Source: Caballeronia sp. SL2Y3
GTDB lineage: Bacteria; Pseudomonadota; Gammaproteobacteria; Burkholderiales; Burkholderiaceae
Direction: 5' to 3'
Assembly: GCF_022879575.1 (NCBI RefSeq)
Contig: NZ_CP084260.1
Coordinates: 806,001-870,000 of the forward strand
DNA length: 64,000 nucleotides
Part shown: positions 25,790 through 33,337 of the stretch, one piece after another
Position numbering within the stretch: position 1 is the stretch's first letter
How the letters are laid out: the number at the start of each line of letters is the position of its first letter
Program-made: the position numbers and the translations under genes
Notes under the pieces: model-generated
What the model saw: only the letters and a program-made list of their open reading frames with translations
Told to the model about the DNA's origin: nothing
Databases searched by the model: none

Positions 25790-28228
25790 TTAACTACCGC
25801 GCTCGTCGCTCAACGCCGTATTCGACGGCTCCTGGCCGAGCGTGCCGAGCCCGAGCGCGCCGCTTGCGAGCGCCCAGCCGCATACGCCGAAGCGGTCCAG
25901 AAGCGCCTGGACGCCGTCGGCGGGAACGGGCCGCGAGAACAGGAAGCCTTGCGCTTCCACCGGACCGAGCGCCGCGAGCCAGGTGATCTGTTCCTCGCGC
26001 TCGGTGCCTTCGACCACCACGGTCAGCCCGAGCGAGCGGGCCAGATTGATGATCGCGGACACCATCACGCAGACGCTGCGATCTTCGGGAATGGCCTGGA
26101 TGAACGAGCGGTCCACCTTGAGCGTATCGACCGAAAAGCGGTTCAGATACGACAGCGACGAATAGCCGGTGCCGAAGTCGTCGAGCGCGATGCGCACGCC
26201 CAGACGCTTGAGCGCAACGATCTTCTCCTGCACCAGTTCCGGATACTCGACCATCACGGTCTCGGTGATTTCGAGTTCGAGCTTGGCCGGCGGAATGCCG
26301 GACGCTTCGATCGCGCGGGCGACGGTTTCGAGCAAGTCGCCGCGCCAGAATTGCACCGCCGAGATGTTGACGGCGAGCGACAGGCCCGTGTAGCCGGCCC
26401 GCTGCCACTGCGCGAGCTGCGCGCAGGCCGTGTGAATCACGAAATCGCCGACCGCGACGATCAGCCCGGTCGATTCGGCCACCGGAATGAACTCGTTCGC
26501 CGGAATGAGCCCGTGCTGCGGATGGTTCCATCGCACGAGCGCCTCGAATCCCGTGATGCAGCGGCGCGCCAGATCGATCTTCGGCTGATAGACGAGGAAC
26601 AACTGGCGCTCGGCGAGCGCGACGCGTAGCTGCTGCTCCCACTTCATCAGATGGTCCGCGCGATGCGAGAGCTGCGGCGAGTAGAACTGATAGCAGTTCT
26701 TGCCCGCGTCCTTCGCGCTGTACATCGCGAGGTCGGCCTTCTTCAGCAGGTCGATCTCGCTTTCATTCGACACCGAGTACAGCGCAATGCCGATGCTCGC
26801 GTGCAGCACGAACGCGCTGCCGCGCACGTCGAAGGGCGTCGCGAACATGGTCACGATGTCGTTGGCGAGCCCGACCGCGCGCTTTTCGACGTCGTCGCCC
26901 TTGACGATCACGACGAACTCGTCGCCGCCAATGCGCGCGAGCGTCCCGCCGTGGCCCACCGTTTCGGCGAGCCGCGACGCGGTCATTTGCAGCACGATAT
27001 CGCCCGCGTTGTGGCCGAGCGTGTCGTTGACCGTCTTGAAGTTGTCGAGATCGATGAAGAGCAGCGCGAGCCGCCCGATGTTGTCCGTCTGCGCGACGTC
27101 GGCCCGCAACGCGCGCAGCGTCGAATAACGGTTGCGCAGCCCGGTGAGCAGATCGTATTCGACAAGATGCGTCATCTCGCGCTCGCGTCCGAGCAGCTTG
27201 CCGATCAATCCTGTCGCGACGGCGAAGAAGCCGAGCATCGCGAAAGAGATGAAGCTCGCCATCAGCAGATAGACGTTGCGCGTGTGGTTGTAGTCCGCGA
27301 ATTCCTCGCGCTCCGAGAGGCCGACGAGCACGCCGAGCGGATAGCCGTCGATATGCCGGTAAGAGACGAGGCGCTTGACGTGGTCGATCGGATCGACATA
27401 GATGCCCGAGGCGTGCTCGGAGGTCGGATAGACGCCGCTTGCGCTGAATGCGGCGTGCGCGGATCCTGACGCATTGCCCGCGTTGCGCGAGCCCCCAGCC
27501 GACACCGCGTCGCGGGCGGAATTCTCCGCCAGCGTGCCGCTCGTGCTGCGCGCAAGCACCGAGCCGTTGTCCGACACCACGGCGATCACGCCTTCGCGCC
27601 CGATCGACGCGACGTTATAGAAGTCGCTCGTGAAGTACGTCGGGTCTTCGGAAACGACGACCACGCCCGCGAACGAGCCGTCCGGATGATTGAGCCGTCG
27701 CGTGATCTGCAGCGTCCACAGGTTCGAGACGCGCCCGCGCACCGGACGGCTGATGTAGAGCAGATCGTCGTTCGCGTGCAGGTGAACCTTGAAGTGCTCG
27801 CGGTCGGACAGGTCGATCGGCTTCGGATGCGGGTCCGACGTATTCGCGATCAGAATGCCGTCCTCGTCGATCAGCGAAACCTGCACGAGCGTGTCGCTCT
27901 GCACGACGCCTTTTTCGACGGTCGCGATCAGGTTGAAGTGGTCGGGCGCTTTCTCGTACTCGTATTTGACGAAGCGCGTGATCTGATCGACCTGATGAAT
28001 CGCCTTGATGGTGTGCTGTTCGAGCGCGGACGAAAGAATCGCGGCGGAGGCCATCGATTCGTGCATGGTGGCCTCTCGTTCCACCGAAAGCCGCGCGAAG
28101 ATCACCGCCCACAGCAGCACCAGCAGCAAGCTGCCGAGCACCGGGATCGCCAGCAGCGCGCGGCGCCGCCGCAGCGACGGCGCGTTGACGCGCGAATCGC
28201 TCGCCGCGTGGGAGCGCGTGCGCTTCAT
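25790..28228 (-). CDS. Membrane PDC/Cache-GGDEF-EAL cyclic-di-GMP protein
   Basis: An 812-residue sensor. A transmembrane helix lies at about 23-46 (LLAIPVLGSLLLVLLWAVIF). The periplasmic PDC/Cache domain (50-320) has VSLIDEDGILIANTSDPH and WTLQITRRLNHPDGSF, and carries a Ser/Ala/Gly-rich insert (SAGGSRNAGNASGSAHAAF). A second helix lies near 325-347. The GGDEF domain has an intact GGDEF active site (LARIGGDEFVVIV) but no RxxD inhibitory site. The EAL domain has FEALVRW, LELEITETVMVE and LDDFGTGYSS, so phosphodiesterase activity is expected. Both cyclase and PDE motifs are intact, so net activity is undetermined. Confidence 0.9.
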   Translation of the reverse strand: MKRTRSHAASDSRVNAPSLRRRRALLAIPVLGSLLLVLLWAVIFARLSVEREATMHESMASAAILSSALEQHTIKAIHQVDQITRFVKYEYEKAPDHFNLIATVEKGVVQSDTLVQVSLIDEDGILIANTSDPHPKPIDLSDREHFKVHLHANDDLLYISRPVRGRVSNLWTLQITRRLNHPDGSFAGVVVVSEDPTYFTSDFYNVASIGREGVIAVVSDNGSVLARSTSGTLAENSARDAVSAGGSRNAGNASGSAHAAFSASGVYPTSEHASGIYVDPIDHVKRLVSYRHIDGYPLGVLVGLSEREEFADYNHTRNVYLLMASFISFAMLGFFAVATGLIGKLLGREREMTHLVEYDLLTGLRNRYSTLRALRADVAQTDNIGRLALLFIDLDNFKTVNDTLGHNAGDIVLQMTASRLAETVGHGGTLARIGGDEFVVIVKGDDVEKRAVGLANDIVTMFATPFDVRGSAFVLHASIGIALYSVSNESEIDLLKKADLAMYSAKDAGKNCYQFYSPQLSHRADHLMKWEQQLRVALAERQLFLVYQPKIDLARRCITGFEALVRWNHPQHGLIPANEFIPVAESTGLIVAVGDFVIHTACAQLAQWQRAGYTGLSLAVNISAVQFWRGDLLETVARAIEASGIPPAKLELEITETVMVEYPELVQEKIVALKRLGVRIALDDFGTGYSSLSYLNRFSVDTLKVDRSFIQAIPEDRSVCVMVSAIINLARSLGLTVVVEGTEREEQITWLAALGPVEAQGFLFSRPVPADGVQALLDRFGVCGWALASGALGLGTLGQEPSNTALSDERGS

Positions 28229-28583
28229 GGAGTGCCCGGCGCGGCCATGCCGCGAAGCGCGCGCCCTGCGAACCAGCGCGCGTCGTGAAAGTGGCGATGC
28301 ATGTCTCGAGACGTTCGGCCAAAGCCGTTCAATATACCGCTTGACGAGCTTCGGCCGCCTGAATGCGACCGTTTAACCGTTTGCGTGACGACGAAGCGGG
28401 CGTCGGCGCCTGCGTTTGCGCCTGCGTTTGCGGCCTCGCCGCACTACGCGGCAGGGCGCGGGACCGGGTTCCGCGCCTTTCTTCCGGCCCCCGAATGTTC
28501 AGATAGTACTGAAGCCGCAGCGATTAAGAAAGCAAAAGCATGGCCGCTCGGGGTTTACGGCTAGCCGCGCGCAGGCCATTGTT
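28229..28583. other. 355-bp intergenic region between GGDEF-EAL gene and phzF-like gene
   Basis: No credible gene. It holds the upstream region of the GGDEF-EAL gene (minus; TATATT at about 28335-28340 could be a -10). There is a double 12-bp direct repeat (GCGCCTGCGTTT, about 28408-28434). A 16-bp interrupted palindrome TTCAG-N6-CTGAA at about 28498-28513 is also visible. No terminator-like hairpin with a T-run was seen after the phzF-like gene. Confidence 0.4.
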
Positions 28584-29474
28584 TCACAAGCGGATTGTCC
28601 CTTCGATGACCGTCACCGAGTCGCCGCCGATCCACACCTGCGGGCCGTCCGCGCGGTCGTCGTAGATGACGGTCACGCGGCCGTCACGGTCGAGCGCGGT
28701 GCCCTGGCGCACCGTATACGCGTCGGCGGGGCGCCTGCCCTGGCGCGTGAGCAACATGGCGAGCGCGGCGTTGGCGCTGCCCGTCACCGGATCTTCGACG
28801 TTCTCCGCGCCGAGCAGCAGCGCGCGCAACTCGAACGTCGCCGGCACGCCGTTCTCATGCGGGCCATAGACCACGAGCCCGTGCGTGCCGACTTCCGCGA
28901 CGAGCGCCGTCAGCGCCTGCCGTGCCTCGCCGCGAAGCGACATCGCGAGGCATTGGGCCGCGTCGCTCAGACGCACGATCAGCCACGGCGCGCCGTTGTC
29001 GACGGCGCACGGCGGCGCGCTGAAGTCGATCTCGACGGGCGCGAGCGCGGCGGCGAGACGCTCGCGCTGCGCTTCATCCAGCTCGATCATGCGCGCGGGC
29101 GGCGCGGCGAACGCCCAGCATCCGTCATCGCGGTCGCGCAGCGTCACCAGCCCGACGCCGCATTCCTGCACGAGCATCCCCGGTTCTTTCGGCGCGTAGC
29201 CGCTCGAACGCAGCGCGTGCGCAGTGCCGAGCGTCGGATGGCCGGCAAACGGTAACTCGGTCGCCGTCGTGAAGATGCGCACGCGATAGTCGGCGCGCGG
29301 ATCGGTCGGCCGCAGGAGGAACGCGGTTTCCGAGAGATTGGTCCAGCGCGCGATGGCCTGCATGCGCTCGGTGGAAAGATCGTCGGCGTCGAAGACCACC
29401 GCGAGCGGGTTGCCTTTGAACGCGACGGACGTGAAGACATCGACCTGACTGAAGCGCACGGTGCGGGCGGACAT
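28584..29474 (-). CDS. PhzF family isomerase/epimerase-like protein
   Basis: A 296-residue protein of the PhzF/diaminopimelate-epimerase fold, two symmetric halves. The N-terminal half has VDVFTSVAFKGNPLAVVF and the catalytic Glu in TNLSETAFLLRP. The loop ELPFAGHPTLGTAHAL is diagnostic, and the C-terminal half has ENVEDPVTGSANAALAMLL. PhzF-fold enzymes isomerise or epimerise small acids; the specific substrate is unknown. The start at 29474 (MSARTVRFSQ) fits the family better than 29516. It is the last gene of the minus-strand set divergent from a MocR regulator, but a terminator separates it from the RidA-like gene. Confidence 0.85.
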   Translation of the reverse strand: MSARTVRFSQVDVFTSVAFKGNPLAVVFDADDLSTERMQAIARWTNLSETAFLLRPTDPRADYRVRIFTTATELPFAGHPTLGTAHALRSSGYAPKEPGMLVQECGVGLVTLRDRDDGCWAFAAPPARMIELDEAQRERLAAALAPVEIDFSAPPCAVDNGAPWLIVRLSDAAQCLAMSLRGEARQALTALVAEVGTHGLVVYGPHENGVPATFELRALLLGAENVEDPVTGSANAALAMLLTRQGRRPADAYTVRQGTALDRDGRVTVIYDDRADGPQVWIGGDSVTVIEGTIRL

Positions 29475-29490
29475 GGTTTGAAAGTGGAAG

Positions 29491-29528
29491 GGTAATAAAA
29501 AACCCGGCGCGCTCACGCGGCCGGGTTT
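29491..29528 (-). terminator. Rho-independent terminator between ridA-like and phzF-like genes
   Basis: On the minus strand AAACCCGGC and GCCGGGTTT form a 9-bp stem around an 11-nt loop, followed by TTTTATTACC. It starts about 25 nt after the RidA-like stop and ends only 17 nt before the phzF-like start, so it should reduce or gate phzF transcription. Confidence 0.8.
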
Positions 29529-29553
29529 GCGAAGTGCGCAAGAACCGTCGCGA

Positions 29554-30015
29554 TCAGCCGACTTCGGCGATCAATTCGATCTCGACGCACGCGCCGAGCG
29601 GAATCTGCGCGACGCCGAACGCCGAGCGCGCATGCTTGCCGGCATCGCCGAACACGTCCGCGATGAGCTCCGACGCGCCGTTGGTCACGATGTGCTGCTC
29701 GGTGAAATCGAAGGTCGAATTCACGAGGCTCATCACCTTGACGATGCGTTTCACGCGGGAAAGATCGCCGGTGTGCGCATGCAGCGTCGCGATCAGGTCG
29801 ATGGCCACGTTGCGCGCGGCGGCCTTGCCTTCTTCGGTCGTGAGCGTGTCGCCGAGCTTGCCGACGTAGGGCTTGCCGTCCTTCTTCGCGATATGGCCCG
29901 ACAGATAGACGGTGTTGCCGCTTTGCGCGCTCATCACGTAAGCGGCGGCCGGCGCGCCCGCGCTGGGCAGGTCGATGCCGAGTTCCTTCAGCTTGTCGTA
30001 AATGTTGGATGCCAT
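29554..30015 (-). CDS. RidA/YjgF-like protein lacking the catalytic arginine
   Basis: A 153-residue YjgF-fold protein. Conserved strands include GNTVYLSGHIAKKDGKPYVG and VVSV-type turns such as RNVAIDLIATLHAHTGDL. In canonical RidA the deaminase Arg105 sits in VARLPK-type context; here the aligned segment reads FGVAQIPLGACVEIEL, with Gln at that position. By the published subfamily logic (Rid4-7 lack the Arg), enamine/imine hydrolysis of the usual kind is not expected. It lies 49 nt downstream of a PLP aminotransferase gene, a typical Rid neighbour. Confidence 0.85.
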   Translation of the reverse strand: MASNIYDKLKELGIDLPSAGAPAAAYVMSAQSGNTVYLSGHIAKKDGKPYVGKLGDTLTTEEGKAAARNVAIDLIATLHAHTGDLSRVKRIVKVMSLVNSTFDFTEQHIVTNGASELIADVFGDAGKHARSAFGVAQIPLGACVEIELIAEVG

Positions 30016-30064
30016 CGTTGCTCCTGTTCAAGAGTGAAGGGCGCGCGGGCGCCCGTGAATCGCG

Positions 30065-31261
30065 TCAGATGCTCGCGCGAATAAGCGCGCCCAGCCTCGC
30101 GACGCCTTCGTCGATCGTCGCGGGCGGGACCGTGACGAACGAGAGGCGCATCGTGTTGTGTTCGGCCTGATTCGCAAAGAACGGACCGCCCGGCACAAAG
30201 GCCACGTTCTGCGCGATGGACTCCTCCAGCAGCTTCATCGAGTCGATGTGCTTCGGCAGTTTCACCCACACGAACATGCCGCCTTCCGGCCGGTTCCATT
30301 CGACACCCGCCGGCATGTGGCGTTCCAGCGCGGCGAGCATCGCGGCGCACTGGTCGCGATACAGCGCGCGGATGGTCGGCACGTGCGTATCGAGAAAGCC
30401 GTCCTTGACGACTTCGTACACGATGCGCTGCGTGAGGCTCGGCGTGTGCAGGTCGGTGGCCTGCTTCGACTGCACGAGCTTGAAGTGCAGTTCCTCGGGC
30501 GCGATGATGTAGCCCACGCGCAGGCCCGGCGCGAGCACCTTCGAGAACGAGCCGAGATGCACGATGTGATCGGGCGCCATGGAGAGCAGAGTCGGCAGCG
30601 GCGCGCCGGCGTAGTCGAGCGCGCCGTACGGATCGTCTTCGATCACGGGGAACGCGGCTTTCTGCGCGAACGCCGCGAGCGCGCGGCGGCGGGCGAGCGG
30701 CAGGCGGCGGCCGGTCGGGTTCTGGAAATTCGGCTGCGCGTACAAAAGGCGCGCATTCGCGACGAGCGCGGCATCGAGGCCTTCGGGGATCAGGCCGGAC
30801 TCGTCGGTCGGCACCTGCACGTAGTTCGGCTCGAACAGCGAGAACGACTGCAGCGCGCCGAGATACGTCGGCGTTTCGACCAGCACGCGGCTGCCCGGAT
30901 CGATCAGCACCTTGCCGAGCAGGTCGAGCGCCTGCTGCGAGCCGGTCGTGATGAGCACCTGCGTCGGGCGGATGGTCACGCCGTCCACCGAATAGCGCGC
31001 GGCCACCCATTCGCGCAGCGGCATGAAGCCTTCGGTCGCGCTGTACTGCAACGCCGCCGACGGCTGATCGCGCAGGATGCGCTCCGACGCTTCGCGCATT
31101 TCTTCGACCGGAAACGTGGCCGGCGAGGGCAGTCCGCCCGCGAACGAAATGACTTCGGGCCGCTCCGTCACCTTCAGGATTTCGCGAATCGCCGAACTGG
31201 TGAGCTTGCGGGCGCGTTCGGAGAGTTGCCACGGCGTGGCGCGGAGGTCGGCTTGATTCAT
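30065..31261 (-). CDS. PLP-dependent aminotransferase, class I/II (LysN/2-aminoadipate type)
   Basis: A 398-residue fold-type I aminotransferase. The Schiff-base lysine is Lys241 in LGSFSKVLAPGLRVG. PNFQNPTGRRLPL holds the cofactor-contact Asn/Pro, VIEDDPYGALDY contains the Asp that pairs with the pyridine nitrogen, and the entry motif is ISFAGGLPSPATFP. This sub-group (LysN, aromatic and branched-chain aminotransferases) has broad alpha-amino acid specificity, so the substrate is not assigned. It sits between an EamA exporter gene (85 nt) and the RidA-like gene (49 nt) in a probable operon controlled by the divergent MocR regulator. Confidence 0.88.
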   Translation of the reverse strand: MNQADLRATPWQLSERARKLTSSAIREILKVTERPEVISFAGGLPSPATFPVEEMREASERILRDQPSAALQYSATEGFMPLREWVAARYSVDGVTIRPTQVLITTGSQQALDLLGKVLIDPGSRVLVETPTYLGALQSFSLFEPNYVQVPTDESGLIPEGLDAALVANARLLYAQPNFQNPTGRRLPLARRRALAAFAQKAAFPVIEDDPYGALDYAGAPLPTLLSMAPDHIVHLGSFSKVLAPGLRVGYIIAPEELHFKLVQSKQATDLHTPSLTQRIVYEVVKDGFLDTHVPTIRALYRDQCAAMLAALERHMPAGVEWNRPEGGMFVWVKLPKHIDSMKLLEESIAQNVAFVPGGPFFANQAEHNTMRLSFVTVPPATIDEGVARLGALIRASI

Positions 31262-31346
31262 GAAGTGTCTCGGTTGTCTCGGGTTTCGGTTATTGCGTTC
31301 GCGTGGGCAAGGAAGACGCGCAAACTGCGATTATCGCCCGCGTGGG

Positions 31347-32300
31347 TTATTTTGCGTGGCCGGGATGCGCGGCCACGGGCGCCGGGCTCTTACTGACGCT
31401 GCTCACCGCAGCCGGCGCGGCGCGCACCGCGGTCTTGCGGCCGATCACCACGGTGACGATCACCGCGGCCGCGTACAGCCACGTCGATGCGCTCACGTGC
31501 TCGCCGAAGAAGAGCGCGGAAAATGCCATCGTGAAGAAAATCTGCAGCAGTTGCACTTGTCCGACGCGCGCGATGCCGCCCATCGCGAGCCCGGCGTACC
31601 ACGCGAAGAAGCCGATGAACTGCGAAAAGAGCGTGACGTAGCCGAACGCGAGCCACGTGCGCAACGCGAGCGGCTCCGGGTGCGCTGCGTGATGCGCCCA
31701 CGCAAGCCAGCCCACCGGCAGCAGCAGGAACGGCGCGGACAGCACGAGCGCCCAGCAGATGACCTGCCAGCCGCCCATCTGACGCGCGAGACGCGCGCCT
31801 TCCGCATAACCGAGCGCGCCGATGCCGACCGCGACGAGCATCAGCAGGTCGCCCGCCTGCAAGCCGCCGCCGCCCGCCTGCAACGCGAACGCGACGACGA
31901 TCGCGCTGCCCGCCACGGCGCTCGCCCAGAACGCTTTCGACGGCCGTTCGTGCGACAGCCACGCCGCGTAGATGGCGACGCACAGCGGCTGCAAGCCGTT
32001 GACTACCGCGCCGTGCGACGCGGGCACGGTTTTCATCGCCCAGGCGGAGAACACCGGGAACGCGATGATGACGCCGAGCGATACGACCGCGAGGCTCTTG
32101 ATCTGCGGCCAGGTCGGGCGTTTCTCGCGCCGCCATGCGAGCAGGAGCGCCGCCGGAATCGCCGCGACGAGCGCGCGCCCGAGGCCGTTCAGAAGCGGAT
32201 GCACTTCCTGCACCACGATGCGCGTCATCGGCAGCGTCAGGCTGAAGATGACGACGCCGATCAGGCCGAGCAGCATGCCTTCGGTTTCGCGGGTTCTCAT
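31347..32300 (-). CDS. DMT superfamily transporter (EamA)
   Basis: A 317-residue permease with ten hydrophobic helices in two EamA repeats (LLGLIGVVIFSLTLPMTRIV at the start; AFSALFFGEHVSASTWLYAA in the second repeat). EamA proteins typically export amino acids or metabolites. An ATG eight residues inside (MLLGLIG) is an alternative start. It begins 25 nt after the VOC gene stop, and the aminotransferase follows: an exporter plus aminotransferase plus MocR suggests amino-compound handling. Confidence 0.87.
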   Translation of the reverse strand: MRTRETEGMLLGLIGVVIFSLTLPMTRIVVQEVHPLLNGLGRALVAAIPAALLLAWRREKRPTWPQIKSLAVVSLGVIIAFPVFSAWAMKTVPASHGAVVNGLQPLCVAIYAAWLSHERPSKAFWASAVAGSAIVVAFALQAGGGGLQAGDLLMLVAVGIGALGYAEGARLARQMGGWQVICWALVLSAPFLLLPVGWLAWAHHAAHPEPLALRTWLAFGYVTLFSQFIGFFAWYAGLAMGGIARVGQVQLLQIFFTMAFSALFFGEHVSASTWLYAAAVIVTVVIGRKTAVRAAPAAVSSVSKSPAPVAAHPGHAK

Positions 32301-32325
32301 CGTGGGGCGTCTCCTTTCTTATGCG

Positions 32326-33162
32326 TCAGTCGGGTGTATCGAGTGTTTCGGGTGAAAGCGGGAGTTCCGGCTGCGGCGCATCTTCGTCGGCCTTGCGGGC
32401 TTTCGCGCGGCGGCGTTTGTTCGACGCCTGCTGCGCTTCTTCCTGCGCGCGCCGGGCCGCATCCGACGATTCGGCGGTTTCGCCGAGCGTCACGACGGAG
32501 CCGTCCGGCAGCTCGAATTCCGCGACGAGCGCGGGCGCGCCCGCCGTCGTTTCCACGCGCATCAGATGCGCCGCGCCGAGCCACGCGAGCTGCTCGGCGA
32601 CCGCCTCCGCGTTCGGGTGATAGCCCGTCAGCGAGCGCAGCAGGATGCCGGTCTCCGGGAGCGCGCCGCTCGGATGGCGCGGCGTGTCCCACTGAATCAG
32701 CGAGGGCAGCACGCCGTCGCCGGCGCCTTGCCACGCGGGGAACGCGCCGTCGTCGGGGACGGTGAGGCCCCACGTATTGCCGCCGCGCGACATCGCGACC
32801 ACCGGCGCAATGCGTTGCGGATACTGCTCGCGCCAGCGCGCGAGCGACTTCGGACGCTCGACCCGCGCGACCCAGTGCACGAGTTGCGGGCCGTTCGCGA
32901 GGCGCGCGTGCATGGCCGGATCGTCGAGCGCGAAAAGGCGTGCGCGCGGCGCCTCGCGCGGCGGCGCGGCCGGATCGATGGCGATCACTTCGAGATACGC
33001 GCCGCCCCACAGGTTGAGCAGCCGGTTGTGCGTGCGCATCTGCGCGTGCGCGCCGCCCGGCGCCGTCTCCACGCCGAACGTCGCGGCGACGAACCGCGCG
33101 CCTTCTTCGAGCGTGCGCGCGGCGATCACGAGATGGTCGAGTTTCAGCGGATGAGCGGTCAT
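32326..33162 (-). CDS. VOC superfamily protein (glyoxalase-like domain)
   Basis: A 278-residue protein with an N-terminal glyoxalase_3-type VOC domain (LKLDHLVIAARTLEEGARF, then WGGAYLEVIAIDP). The last ~50 residues are a charged low-complexity tail (RRAQEEAQQASNKRRRAKAR). The start at 33162 (MTAHPLKLDHLV) matches the family; the frame stays open upstream through the promoter region. The VOC fold hosts many small-molecule enzymes and binding proteins, so activity is not assigned. It is first in the five-gene minus-strand set and faces the mocR promoter. Confidence 0.78.
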   Translation of the reverse strand: MTAHPLKLDHLVIAARTLEEGARFVAATFGVETAPGGAHAQMRTHNRLLNLWGGAYLEVIAIDPAAPPREAPRARLFALDDPAMHARLANGPQLVHWVARVERPKSLARWREQYPQRIAPVVAMSRGGNTWGLTVPDDGAFPAWQGAGDGVLPSLIQWDTPRHPSGALPETGILLRSLTGYHPNAEAVAEQLAWLGAAHLMRVETTAGAPALVAEFELPDGSVVTLGETAESSDAARRAQEEAQQASNKRRRAKARKADEDAPQPELPLSPETLDTPD

Positions 33163-33227
33163 GGCTTCGCGTGAGGCGGTAATCGGGGGCCGATAGCATA
33201 ACCGCTGATTCTGGCCCGTCGGGCGTC

Positions 33228-33307
33228 CGTACCGGTCGCCGGAAAGGAAAATGTAGCGGCAATCACCAGAACAGTAACGGTACAATCGGCCTGATCCCAT
33301 TCGGTAC
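33228..33307 (+). promoter_or_regulatory. Repeated CGGTAC elements in the mocR/VOC divergent promoter
   Basis: CGGTAC occurs as direct repeats at 33278-33283 and 33302-33307, exactly 24 bp apart. CCGTACCGGT, a palindromic version, lies at 33228-33237. MocR/GabR-type regulators bind pairs of direct repeats spaced by about two helical turns near divergent promoters, so these are the natural candidate sites. TACAAT at 33281-33286 overlaps the first repeat and could be the mocR -10. Confidence 0.5.
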
Positions 33308-33337
33308 AGTTTCGCCCATCCGTCCGCCGAGGTCCGC

